A stretch of DNA of 5,768 nt. Source: Candidatus Uhrbacteria bacterium. GTDB taxonomy: Bacteria; Patescibacteriota; Patescibacteriia; UBA9934; GWF2-40-263. Positions 1-5,768 of the stretch are shown one piece after another. Location of the stretch: positions 1 to 5,768 of the forward strand of contig JACQSJ010000026.1 in NCBI GenBank assembly GCA_016205995.1, read 5' to 3'. The first letter of the stretch is position 1, and the number at the start of each line of letters is the position of its first letter. The notes under the pieces are model-generated. The model was not told where the DNA came from and made no database searches. It was given only the letters and a program-made list of their open reading frames with translations. A program made the translations under genes and the position numbers.

Positions 1-1403
1 ATCCAAGCGAATACCGCGATCAGGATAAGAATCAACATGGCGCCCCGGCCGTAGAGGTAGACGAGGTCCAACAGAGGCGAAAAACGATTTTCAAAAAAGA
101 CCGCAAGGTTCAGGCTCGACACCCATGTGAGGGGATTGAGTGCCGCCCAGTTGAGGCCCAGCGACTGGCCGCTCACGAGACTGTTCACGACAAACGAGAG
201 CGGTAGAACGACACATGCAAAGGCGATAAGGAGGATCCGTACGATGCGGTTGGTTGTGGGTGTGCGAGGGTTGGTTCGACTTGGGTCCGTGGCGAGGAAC
301 ATGAAGTAGAGAAGCGCGGGGATGCCGGCGATGGGGTGGATGAGAAGCGTGGCAAGCGCGGCGAGGAACAGGATGCGCAGGCGCGGGTGTTCTTTTTCAA
401 GTAGGTACGGCACGGAGGCGAGGATGAGCAGCATCGTCCAGAGGTTCGCGAGCGCTTGTGGGGTGGTCACGATGAAGGACGAGAGGGGCAGGAGGAAGAT
501 CCCCGTGAGGGTGAGCATGGCCGTGCCTCGTTTGCGCGTGATGTGGGCAGCGGCAAAATACCAGGCCATGGGAAGCAAGAGCGCGGTGAGGATCGGAACA
601 AGGAACGTATCGGCAAGATCGATGGGAATCTGGAAGCCATGATGCGCGAAAAGGACGAGTGCGTATTGGCCGATGTAGTAGAAGGGTTTGGGAGTGATCG
701 TTCCGAACTCTGCCAGGTGCGCCTCTGTGGCTTTATGGATGAACGAGTCAAACCCGAATCCGATCGGGAAGGCGATGGCGGCAACGCTCAGGGTCGCAAA
801 CAACAGCACGCAGACAAGCAGCAGGCTCACGGCACGCTCTCGCCCTCGCCAGAGGAGTCCGAAGACGAGGCTCGCGATGAGCGCGAACAAGAGGAATAGG
901 CTCTCAGGCAGTCGTTCCCAGACCGATCGTACCGCTTCTGTTACGGGGGAGTCTGAGAGGCTCGTGAAGAACAACGCGAAGAGAAAGACGACCATGGCCA
1001 TCACCAACCAGACGAGGCGAGGGAGCTTGTGTCGATGTTCGTGCCAGAGGTCGTGAGCGTGTCCAAACAACGAGCGCGACTTGAATTGTCTTGTCGCCCA
1101 CAGCGTGACCGCCGGGGTGAGGAGCACACTCACGAGGACGACTTCAGCGGTAATCGCCCAAAGATAGTAGCTTGCCGTGAGAACAATCAAGACACCACAC
1201 AGCAGCACCCACATGCCGATCCACCAGCGCAGCACGGCCTTCTCGCTTGAAACCAAAACGCCGCCGAGTTCCCATCCAAACACCGCGAGATAGAGACTAA
1301 GCAGAACAACCCCGAGGCTCACGCTATGCAGAAGCGCGGCGTTGAACAGAAAAAGCGCTAGGAACAGTACGCAGAAAATGTTAAGCTGGAGGCGATGGAA
1401 CAT
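1..1403 (-). CDS. Large polytopic membrane protein, possible GT-C-type glycosyltransferase (3' end beyond window)
   Basis: The reverse strand is open without a stop from an ATG at 1403 to the window edge, giving 467 codons; the C-terminus lies outside. The product is strongly hydrophobic, with about ten or more likely membrane segments (for example residues 8-24, 29-50, 60-80, 86-103, 129-147, 167-184, 191-213, 266-285, 296-312, 343-370 and 388-408). A polar loop after about six helices reads GFDSFIHKATEAHL (residues 217-230) and is followed by GTITPKPFYYIGQY (234-247). An acidic residue (Asp219) with His223 and Glu227 in an extracytoplasmic loop, then a G-x-I-x-P stretch, recalls the acidic first-loop motif of GT-C glycosyltransferases, although it is unusually far from the N-terminus. 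A second motif, HPIAGIP, is at 356-362. AGAGG lies 10 nt before the ATG, a weak and slightly distant ribosome site. The reading frame is secure; the glycosyltransferase role is tentative, and a transporter-like or flippase-like role is not excluded. Confidence 0.88.
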   Translation of the reverse strand, partial: MFHRLQLNIFCVLFLALFLFNAALLHSVSLGVVLLSLYLAVFGWELGGVLVSSEKAVLRWWIGMWVLLCGVLIVLTASYYLWAITAEVVLVSVLLTPAVTLWATRQFKSRSLFGHAHDLWHEHRHKLPRLVWLVMAMVVFLFALFFTSLSDSPVTEAVRSVWERLPESLFLLFALIASLVFGLLWRGRERAVSLLLVCVLLFATLSVAAIAFPIGFGFDSFIHKATEAHLAEFGTITPKPFYYIGQYALVLFAHHGFQIPIDLADTFLVPILTALLLPMAWYFAAAHITRKRGTAMLTLTGIFLLPLSSFIVTTPQALANLWTMLLILASVPYLLEKEHPRLRILFLAALATLLIHPIAGIPALLYFMFLATDPSRTNPRTPTTNRIVRILLIAFACVVLPLSFVVNSLVSGQSLGLNWAALNPLTWVSSLNLAVFFENRFSPLLDLVYLYGRGAMLILILIAVFAW

Positions 1404-1428
1404 AGGGTGATTGCCTCTAGTTTAGCAT
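1404..1428. promoter_or_regulatory. 25-bp divergent start-to-start junction
   Basis: The ATG of the minus-strand membrane protein and the ATG of the plus-strand phosphatidyltransferase are only 25 bp apart. On the minus strand the gap holds AGAGG (1418-1414) and TATGCT (1428-1423), a weak -10-like hexamer. On the plus strand I see no Shine-Dalgarno sequence and no convincing -35/-10 pair. Any promoter for either gene must therefore overlap the other gene's coding sequence, or translation of the plus-strand gene starts with little or no leader. Promoter positions are inferred from geometry only. Confidence 0.3.
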
Positions 1429-2007
1429 ATGTTCGAGCGAGATCCTCACAAACTATTCCCGCATGACCATGTCATGCGCTACACCTTCATTCCGCTCATT
1501 CCGAGCTTTGTCACACCAAACATGGTCACCATGTTCCGGATCGTGATGACGCCCGTGGTGCTTTGGTTACTCTATACCAGTCAGTTTACGGTCGGCGTGC
1601 CGCTCTTTTTGTTTGTCGCGTTTACCGATGCGATTGACGGTTCGCTCGCACGGCTGCGTAATCAGGTTACCGACTGGGGGACGTTCTACGATCCGCTTGC
1701 TGACAAGGTGTTGATCGGTTCGGTCGTCCTCTTGGTCGTCATCCAGCACGTGAATGTGATCTTTGGTTTGTTGATCGTCGCGGTGGAGGCTGTCTTGCTT
1801 ATCGGGGGCTACGTCCGCAAGCGACAGGGGAAGCACATTGGCTCAAATTTTTTTGGGAAGACGAAAATGTTTTTGCAGGTCTTGGGAGTCATGATGCTCT
1901 TGACGGCGCTGTGGGCGGGGTTTGATTTGTTCATCCCGATCTCGGTAGGGACGTTCAGTCTGGCGATCGTGTTTGCGGTGATTAGTCTCTTCACCTATGG
2001 CCTCTAG
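1429..2007 (+). CDS. CDP-alcohol phosphatidyltransferase (phosphatidylglycerophosphate synthase-like)
   Basis: This integral membrane enzyme would move a phosphatidyl group from CDP-diacylglycerol (or a related CDP-alcohol) to an acceptor alcohol, making a phospholipid head group at the cytoplasmic membrane face. The complete family signature D-G-x2-A-R-x8-G-x3-D-x3-D is present at residues 70-92: Asp70, Gly71, Ala74, Arg75, Gly84, Asp88 and Asp92, with a further Asp67. These aspartates bind the metal ions and catalyse transfer in the family. The preceding TPNMVTMFRIVMTP (29-42) matches the usual N-terminal helix, and FFGKTKMFLQ (141-150) resembles the G-K-x-K-T-x-x-Q segment of PgsA-type enzymes. 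About six membrane helices fit the 192-residue length, normal for the family. The start at 1429 keeps the N-terminal amphipathic stretch; an in-frame ATG at 1474 is an alternative. The acceptor cannot be told from sequence: glycerol 3-phosphate is likeliest by resemblance, inositol phosphate or another alcohol is possible. Confidence 0.93.
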   Translation: MFERDPHKLFPHDHVMRYTFIPLIPSFVTPNMVTMFRIVMTPVVLWLLYTSQFTVGVPLFLFVAFTDAIDGSLARLRNQVTDWGTFYDPLADKVLIGSVVLLVVIQHVNVIFGLLIVAVEAVLLIGGYVRKRQGKHIGSNFFGKTKMFLQVLGVMMLLTALWAGFDLFIPISVGTFSLAIVFAVISLFTYGL

Positions 2008-3637
2008 GATGCGGTTTGGTTGGACTCAGATATGGATGGGTCTCGTGGCGATTTTTTTCTTCGTCGGGAGCCTCGTTCTGATGAATCCCGCGCCGCTGTA
2101 CGTTTCGCCAGATGAGACAGCGAATGCCTTTTTTGCGACGAGGTTTGCGGAAACCCTCTCGCTCGCGGGGCCAGAGGACGAACTCCTCGAACAATTCGAC
2201 CGTCTCCACCCGCGCAGCACACTCGTCGATGATGGACAGCTCGTGCCGGGGAGCTTTCTCGGCCTGCCGTTTCTGTACGGATTTTTTGTCATGGTCGTCG
2301 GGCCGATCGCCCTATGGATTCTCACACCACTGATCACCATCCTCGCGGCGCACGGTTGGCGACGACTTGTCGAGCGGTACACAAATTTCACGATAGGAAA
2401 AATTTCGTTCCTTCTCTTTTTGCTCCACCCGGCCGTGTGGTACTACTCGGCGCGCGGGCTGATGCATAACGTCCTGTTTCTAGATCTGCTCGTTCTTGCC
2501 GCGTGGCTATGGGTTGTGCGGCCAATGGGTGGAAAGGTGGGAAGGCGGAAAGGTGGGAAGGTGGCGAAGATGGAAAGGTCGATGTGGAACGATTTGCTCG
2601 CCGGGTTTTTCATCGGGCTCGCGTTGTTTGTTCGGACGTCGGAGTTTCTCTGGATCGGGGTCGGACTCGCAGCCGCGGGACTCATCTGGTGGCGCATGCT
2701 TTCGTGGCGACGGTTGCGAGCGGGCGTGTTTGGACTTCTCGTTGGACTCGGCCTTTTTTTCCTGATGAATTTTTTTACGTACGGGCATCCGCTCACGACG
2801 GGTTACACGCTGGGCACACCGCCGGTGTTCGAACTGGTCGCCACCGACTCGATCGATTCGGTTGAGCTTCTCCCGTTTGGCTTCCATCCCATGAACGCCT
2901 GGAGAAATTTCTCCGCGTACGGCGTGACGATGTTCTGGTGGTTGTCGATCCTGGCCATCCCCGGGTTCTTCTTGCTCCTCGCACAGAAAACAAACCGACG
3001 CACGGTTCGATGGGCGATCGCACTGGCGACCGCCGTGAGTCTCTGGCTCGTGTTCATGTACGGCTCCTGGGAAATCCACGACAATCCCGACCCCACACAG
3101 ATCACGATGGCGAACTCGTATGTGCGCTATTGGTTGCCGATGTATCTGTTCACGACCCCCATGATCGCCGCTACGATTCAATGGATCGCCTCACGTGGGA
3201 GATCGAGTCTTGCACGCGGGCTTATCATCGCGACGCTTCTTCTTGCGGTTGCGGGTCTTAATGTGAACGCGACGTTTGTTCAGGGTCAAGATGGGCTGGT
3301 GAAGATGCGAGAGGAACTCTTGAGCTCAGCACAGGTACAGGAATCCGTCCTACGCTACACACAAGAAGACGCCGTGATTATCGTCGACCGCGGGGATAAA
3401 CTCTTCTTCCCGCACCGGCGCGTCTGGTATCCTCTGCGAGACGATGCGACCTATGACGCCATGCCCGCGCTCGCTCAGGCGACAACCCTGTACTATTACG
3501 GCATTACGTTTCCGCACGCGGACTTCGACTATCTCAACAACTCTCGTTTGAAGCGGATGAATCTGCGAATCGAGCGTGTGGAGACCTATGAAGACGAAAG
3601 TTTATACAGAATAGATGTCATCCCGACCGAGCGCTAG
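1997..3637 (+). CDS. Polytopic membrane protein, putative GT-C-fold glycosyltransferase (PMT/ArnT-like)
   Basis: The 546-residue product starts with a membrane helix (about 11-30) followed directly by SPDETANAFFATRFAE (37-52). An acidic pair (Asp39-Glu40) just after the first helix is the hallmark catalytic region of GT-C glycosyltransferases, which move sugars from polyprenyl-phosphate donors on the outer membrane face. Further likely helices lie near 86-118, 134-174, 199-232, 241-260, 308-330, 336-355, 379-397 and 406-423, including SYVRYWLP at 374-381, which resembles the R-Y-x-x-P segment late in such enzymes. Residues 430-546 form a soluble, probably extracytoplasmic tail. The cytoplasmic loop 178-194 is a Lys/Arg/Gly stretch encoded by a tandem repeat. 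The start overlaps the preceding gene by 11 bp, suggesting translational coupling; ATG 2009, just past that gene's stop, is an equally plausible start. The last six residues (VIPTER) and the stop come from a palindromic repeat. Donor and acceptor are unknown. Confidence 0.88.
   Translation: MASRMRFGWTQIWMGLVAIFFFVGSLVLMNPAPLYVSPDETANAFFATRFAETLSLAGPEDELLEQFDRLHPRSTLVDDGQLVPGSFLGLPFLYGFFVMVVGPIALWILTPLITILAAHGWRRLVERYTNFTIGKISFLLFLLHPAVWYYSARGLMHNVLFLDLLVLAAWLWVVRPMGGKVGRRKGGKVAKMERSMWNDLLAGFFIGLALFVRTSEFLWIGVGLAAAGLIWWRMLSWRRLRAGVFGLLVGLGLFFLMNFFTYGHPLTTGYTLGTPPVFELVATDSIDSVELLPFGFHPMNAWRNFSAYGVTMFWWLSILAIPGFFLLLAQKTNRRTVRWAIALATAVSLWLVFMYGSWEIHDNPDPTQITMANSYVRYWLPMYLFTTPMIAATIQWIASRGRSSLARGLIIATLLLAVAGLNVNATFVQGQDGLVKMREELLSSAQVQESVLRYTQEDAVIIVDRGDKLFFPHRRVWYPLRDDATYDAMPALAQATTLYYYGITFPHADFDYLNNSRLKRMNLRIERVETYEDESLYRIDVIPTER
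2528..2579 (+). repeat. Tandem 8-bp G/A-rich repeat inside coding sequence
   Basis: About six units of consensus GGTGGGAA/GGTGGAAA run in register: 2528-2535, 2536-2543, 2544-2551, 2552-2559, 2560-2567 and, after one extra base, 2569-2576. The 16-bp blocks 2528-2543 and 2544-2559 differ by one base (T versus C at 2530/2546). Read in the gene frame the tract encodes GGKVGRRKGGKVAKMER, a basic loop. All three forward frames are open through it. The purine-rich composition differs visibly from the flanking membrane-protein sequence, suggesting an insertion or expansion. Confidence 0.85.
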
Positions 3638-3721
3638 CGAGTGGAGGGATCTCGCATGAGTAGGCTCGAGATCCCTCGACTCTCCCCCCGCTAGCGAGCG
3701 GGGGTATCGCTCGGGATGACA
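3616..3721. repeat. Imperfect palindromic repeat element, copy 1 (TGTCATCCCGA type)
   Basis: Outer arms TGTCATCCCGA (3616-3626) and TCGGGATGACA (3711-3721) are perfect inverse complements. An inner pair, GAGGGATCTCG (3644-3654) and CGAGATCCCTC (3667-3677), closes a 12-nt loop. The right half also contains a separate hairpin, CCCCCGCT (3685-3692) with AGCGGGGG (3697-3704) around a 4-nt loop. CGCTAGCG occurs in both halves (3632-3639 and 3689-3696). No ORF of its own and no T-run follow, so this is a dispersed, MITE-like repeat rather than a standard terminator. It supplies the stop of the gene upstream and fills nearly all of the gap 3638-3728. Similar GTCATCCCGA...GAGGGATCT repeats are, to my recollection, widespread in bacterial genomes. 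Confidence 0.85.
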
Positions 3722-3728
3722 CAGGCTT

Positions 3729-5156
3729 ATGACCTTCCTCACCCGCATTGTCCAACTTCTCCTTCTCGCCACCCCCCTTGTCGTCATGGGCTGGCTTTTG
3801 AATCGATGGTTTGTGCTGTACCCGTTGGGCGTTTTTTTGGTCGAGCATGAGGTGGGTGACGCATCGCCCTTCATCGACGAACTCAAACCCGAGACGCGAG
3901 TCTCGGATGTGTACGAAGATGAACAGGGCGGCGGCGTCCAAGCCATCACGGCGGACCCAGCCTTTTTCTTCTTGCACCCCCACCGCAAGGACTTTTTCGA
4001 CCAGGTTGTTTTCGAGGTCTGGTTCCAAAATAAATCGTTGCCGATCGTCGAGCTTGGCGGGCTCGCGCGCGTGAATCCCGAGACGTACACCCTCTTTCCG
4101 TTGCACAACCGTTTGATCGACGAGTCGAGCTGGAAGAGAATCGACGAGGACGGGCTTGTGTTGCTCCAGCGAGAAGACAGGTATGATTCGCTCGCGGATT
4201 TTTTTGCTGATCCTCCATCGCGCGATGAAGTTGCTGTGTATCGCACAAACTTCGACGTGCCGTATCGGATCGAAGCGTACCAACCAACGGCTGCCGTGCA
4301 AACCATCGACGCGTCTTTACGCGGACACCATGAGTTCAAAACCTATATCAAGAACGAAACCCTCTCGTTTACGTTTCGCTACATGGACATGAATCGCGAC
4401 GATGGCGAGGACGTGGTGCAGGTAACGGTTTTTAACGAGCAGGGCCAGCCGGTCTCGGAGGCACGCGCGGGCGACGACGGTAACACAAGCGACGACGCGG
4501 TTGTTGACCATGGACTCAAGGAGCTTCAGCTCACGGCATACAGCCTGCCTGAGGGCGTGTACAAAGTGGTCATGAATACGACGCGCGACGTGTTCTTCCG
4601 AAGCATCCAAACATCGCAGCAGAAGATGGTGTTCCTTAACACGCTTTTTATCGGCGACGAGGTGGGGTATCGCGAGCCCAGCGAGGGAGCGACGTTTTAC
4701 ACGGAGTCGAAGCGCTTGCGATTCCAGACACGTCATGCAGAAGGGGTGCAGACCGTTACGGCTGGAACACAGACACTCGACATCGCGCAGCCCTATGAGT
4801 GGTATACGCTGACGTTGGCGGATGAGGGACTTGAGCGTATGACGCTTCCGACCGGGGACGTCGAGATCGTCACCGAGGGGAAATTCTCGTTCTCCCCATC
4901 ACAGTACTTCAACCCTGACCCCGTCTCACTCAATGCCTACACCACGATCGAGCAGCTTGGTGTCGACTATGTCCTGGCAGAGTATCAGTCCCCGCGAAAA
5001 GAGGGCGGCTGGCTCGTCGCCACGGTTCCGTTTGTCGCTTGGGACTTGTATGAAGAGGATCAGACATGGAAATTTAGTTTCTCCGCGCCGCTGATCGAAG
5101 AATTAGGAGCCGAGCTTCTCGTTCATCGCATCGATACGCGCTTTATTCAGTACTAG
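3729..5156 (+). CDS. Membrane-anchored extracytoplasmic protein of unknown function
   Basis: I do not recognise a named family. The 475-residue protein has one hydrophobic segment (about residues 6-24) preceded by an arginine, typical of a signal anchor or uncleaved signal; there is no lipobox cysteine. Everything after it is soluble and acidic, with alternating hydrophobic strands that suggest beta-rich domains: roughly 30-185 (with FFFLHPHRKDF at 80-90 and a short IVELGGLA at 106-113), then 195-300 (FKTYIKNETLSFTFRYMDMN, 203-222, and LPEGVYKVVMNT, 273-284, resembling an immunoglobulin-like or carbohydrate-binding fold), then 310-475. No cysteines and no catalytic signature stand out. The start follows a repeat element by 7 nt with only AGG nearby, so ribosome binding looks weak. 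Two bp separate it from the next gene, so the two probably form a translational unit. Its place after a GT-C-like gene fits a surface-glycan or envelope role, which is inference. Confidence 0.88.
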   Translation: MTFLTRIVQLLLLATPLVVMGWLLNRWFVLYPLGVFLVEHEVGDASPFIDELKPETRVSDVYEDEQGGGVQAITADPAFFFLHPHRKDFFDQVVFEVWFQNKSLPIVELGGLARVNPETYTLFPLHNRLIDESSWKRIDEDGLVLLQREDRYDSLADFFADPPSRDEVAVYRTNFDVPYRIEAYQPTAAVQTIDASLRGHHEFKTYIKNETLSFTFRYMDMNRDDGEDVVQVTVFNEQGQPVSEARAGDDGNTSDDAVVDHGLKELQLTAYSLPEGVYKVVMNTTRDVFFRSIQTSQQKMVFLNTLFIGDEVGYREPSEGATFYTESKRLRFQTRHAEGVQTVTAGTQTLDIAQPYEWYTLTLADEGLERMTLPTGDVEIVTEGKFSFSPSQYFNPDPVSLNAYTTIEQLGVDYVLAEYQSPRKEGGWLVATVPFVAWDLYEEDQTWKFSFSAPLIEELGAELLVHRIDTRFIQY

Positions 5157-5158
5157 CT

Positions 5159-5521
5159 ATGATTTGGCACCAAAAAACACTCAACCCTCTGGAAGCGATC
5201 CTGCACACAGGGTTCCTCGTGAGCCTTACATCCTACATCGTCTTTTGGCTGGCGGATGTTGTGCAACCAGGATTTGTTTCCCGCTATTTTTCGGTTCACA
5301 TCTTCCTCCTGGCGACCGTGGTGTTTGGAGTTTTGTGGTCGATGGTGCTGGAGGAGTACGAGCAACGGCCCCTTGTTCATGTCGCTCTCGCGATCACTTT
5401 GGGAGTTGTCTTGGCTGTGCTAACCTGGGGGCTCGCCGACGACCTCGGGGTCTATCGCGTTCCTCTTGTTCTTTTTGCGGCGATTGCTCCCATACTTCTG
5501 TACTCGCTTATTCGTGCTTAA
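5159..5521 (+). CDS. Small four-helix integral membrane protein, unknown function
   Basis: The 120-residue product has four likely membrane helices (about 14-32, 45-64, 73-91 and 98-117) joined by short loops, with an acidic patch EEYEQR at 65-70 between helices two and three. Few charged residues lie within the helices, and I see no enzyme motif or transporter signature. The ATG is 2 bp after the stop of the anchored protein, with no good Shine-Dalgarno of its own, so it is probably translated by coupling and may be a membrane partner of that protein. The frame is supported by the hydrophobic pattern and tight packing. The gene ends 2 bp before a second palindromic repeat. No homologous family is recognised by eye. 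Confidence 0.8.
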   Translation: MIWHQKTLNPLEAILHTGFLVSLTSYIVFWLADVVQPGFVSRYFSVHIFLLATVVFGVLWSMVLEEYEQRPLVHVALAITLGVVLAVLTWGLADDLGVYRVPLVLFAAIAPILLYSLIRA

Positions 5522-5523
5522 CT

Positions 5524-5623
5524 TGTGTCATTGCGAGGGAGCGCAAGCGACCGAAGCAATCCTCTGGCTCGTCGAAAGATTGCCTCGTCAGTCGACGACG
5601 GACTCCCTCCTCGCAATGACACA
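5524..5623. repeat. Imperfect palindromic repeat element, copy 2 (TGTCATTGCGAGG type)
   Basis: Perfect 15-bp terminal inverse arms: TGTGTCATTGCGAGG (5524-5538) and CCTCGCAATGACACA (5609-5623). An inner pair is GCAATC (5556-5561) with GATTGC (5578-5583). From TGTCAT onward, its left 36 bases (5526-5561) align without gaps to 3616-3651 of the first element with 26 identities, and both right ends read ATGACACAG. It fills almost the entire 109-bp gap before the final gene. It has no ORF of its own; a stem this long could affect transcript ends, but no T-run marks a standard terminator. Confidence 0.85.
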
Positions 5624-5630
5624 GATACGT

Positions 5631-5768
5631 ATGGACTTCAAACCCTGGAAACCACTCAAGACGGAAACAATACTGGAGAACAAGTACGTGCGTTTTAAGT
5701 TTGATGATTTTGAAAAGGGTGATGGGGTCGCGGGGAAGTACTGGTACGTCGACAATCCGGAGAACGCG
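5631..5768 (+). CDS. N-terminus of probable Nudix hydrolase (3' end beyond window)
   Basis: Only the first 46 codons are present, and they are open to the window edge. The sequence begins MDFKPWKPLKTETILENKY and continues with VRFKFDDFE and GKYWYVDNPE. This pattern (W-K-x-L then a short strand with E-N-x-Y/F, a charged strand, then G-x-Y-x-x-V) resembles the N-terminal beta region of ADP-ribose pyrophosphatase-type Nudix enzymes, which hydrolyse nucleoside diphosphate derivatives. The diagnostic Nudix box (GX5EX7REUXEEXGU) would lie downstream and cannot be seen, so the assignment rests on resemblance alone. An in-frame ATG at 5616, inside the repeat, would add five residues (MTQIR). Neither start has a clear ribosome site. 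It may be functionally unrelated to the envelope genes upstream. Confidence 0.6.
   Translation, partial: MDFKPWKPLKTETILENKYVRFKFDDFEKGDGVAGKYWYVDNPENA

Noticed and set aside
127..1250. Several short plus-strand open frames in the first 1.25 kb
   Set aside because: All lie opposite one continuous 467-codon minus-strand frame with strong membrane-helix periodicity. Their products are Arg/Ser-rich and lack initiation signals.
2507..3181. 224-codon minus-strand open frame inside the glycosyltransferase gene
   Set aside because: The translation is rich in Arg, Glu, His and Pro with no domain or hydrophobic pattern, and it lies opposite a clear membrane-protein frame. It is a shadow frame of GC-rich coding sequence.
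3685..3704. Strong GC hairpin as a Rho-independent terminator
   Set aside because: The 8-bp stem is perfect, but it is followed by TATCGC rather than a T-run, and it belongs to a larger palindromic repeat.
3616..3721. CRISPR repeat or tRNA-like structure
   Set aside because: There are only two diverged copies 1.9 kb apart with genes between them, no spacer periodicity and no cloverleaf or conserved T-loop sequence.
3602..4339. Two overlapping minus-strand open frames (245 and 227 codons) across the first repeat and the start of the anchored protein gene
   Set aside because: They run through the palindromic repeat, and their composition is Ser/Arg-rich with no recognisable domain. The plus-strand frame has a signal anchor and consistent strand pattern and abuts the next gene.
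5164..5619. 151-codon plus-strand frame overlapping the four-helix protein and the second repeat
   Set aside because: The product is Cys/Arg/Ser-rich without domains and reads through the palindromic repeat. The frame starting at 5159 gives four clean membrane helices and a 2-bp junction with the gene before it.

Overview
The window reads as a gene-dense, moderately GC-rich bacterial chromosome segment using the standard genetic code. Compact packing, short or overlapping junctions, weak or absent Shine-Dalgarno sequences and several polytopic membrane proteins of unfamiliar type suggest a Patescibacteria (candidate phyla radiation) genome, perhaps near Uhrbacteria or Magasanikbacteria. This placement is an inference from style, not from a marker gene.

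Layout: bases 1-1403 (minus strand) hold the first 467 codons of a large polytopic membrane protein that runs out of the window. Only 25 bp separate its start from a divergent plus-strand series. That series begins with a CDP-alcohol phosphatidyltransferase with a complete catalytic motif (1429-2007). It overlaps by 11 bp a putative GT-C-type membrane glycosyltransferase (1997-3637). Next come an N-terminally membrane-anchored, probably extracytoplasmic protein of unknown function (3729-5156) and, 2 bp later, a small four-helix membrane protein (5159-5521). The window ends in the first 46 codons of a probable Nudix hydrolase (5631 onward).

Two imperfect palindromic repeats of about 100 bp occupy the two larger gaps on the plus strand (3616-3721 and 5524-5623). 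Their left arms are alignable without gaps and they share the right-end sequence ATGACACAG, so they look like two members of one dispersed repeat family. The first supplies the last six codons and the stop of the glycosyltransferase gene. The second abuts the Nudix gene and carries a possible in-frame alternative start for it. A separate tandem 8-bp G/A-rich repeat (2528-2579) sits in frame inside the glycosyltransferase gene.

How the genes may work together: a phospholipid head-group enzyme, a lipid-linked-sugar glycosyltransferase candidate, an anchored surface protein and a small membrane partner would fit a cell-envelope lipid or glycan locus. Only the first enzyme is firmly assigned; the rest of the pathway is inference. 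No RNA genes, CRISPR arrays, transposase genes or origins were seen.
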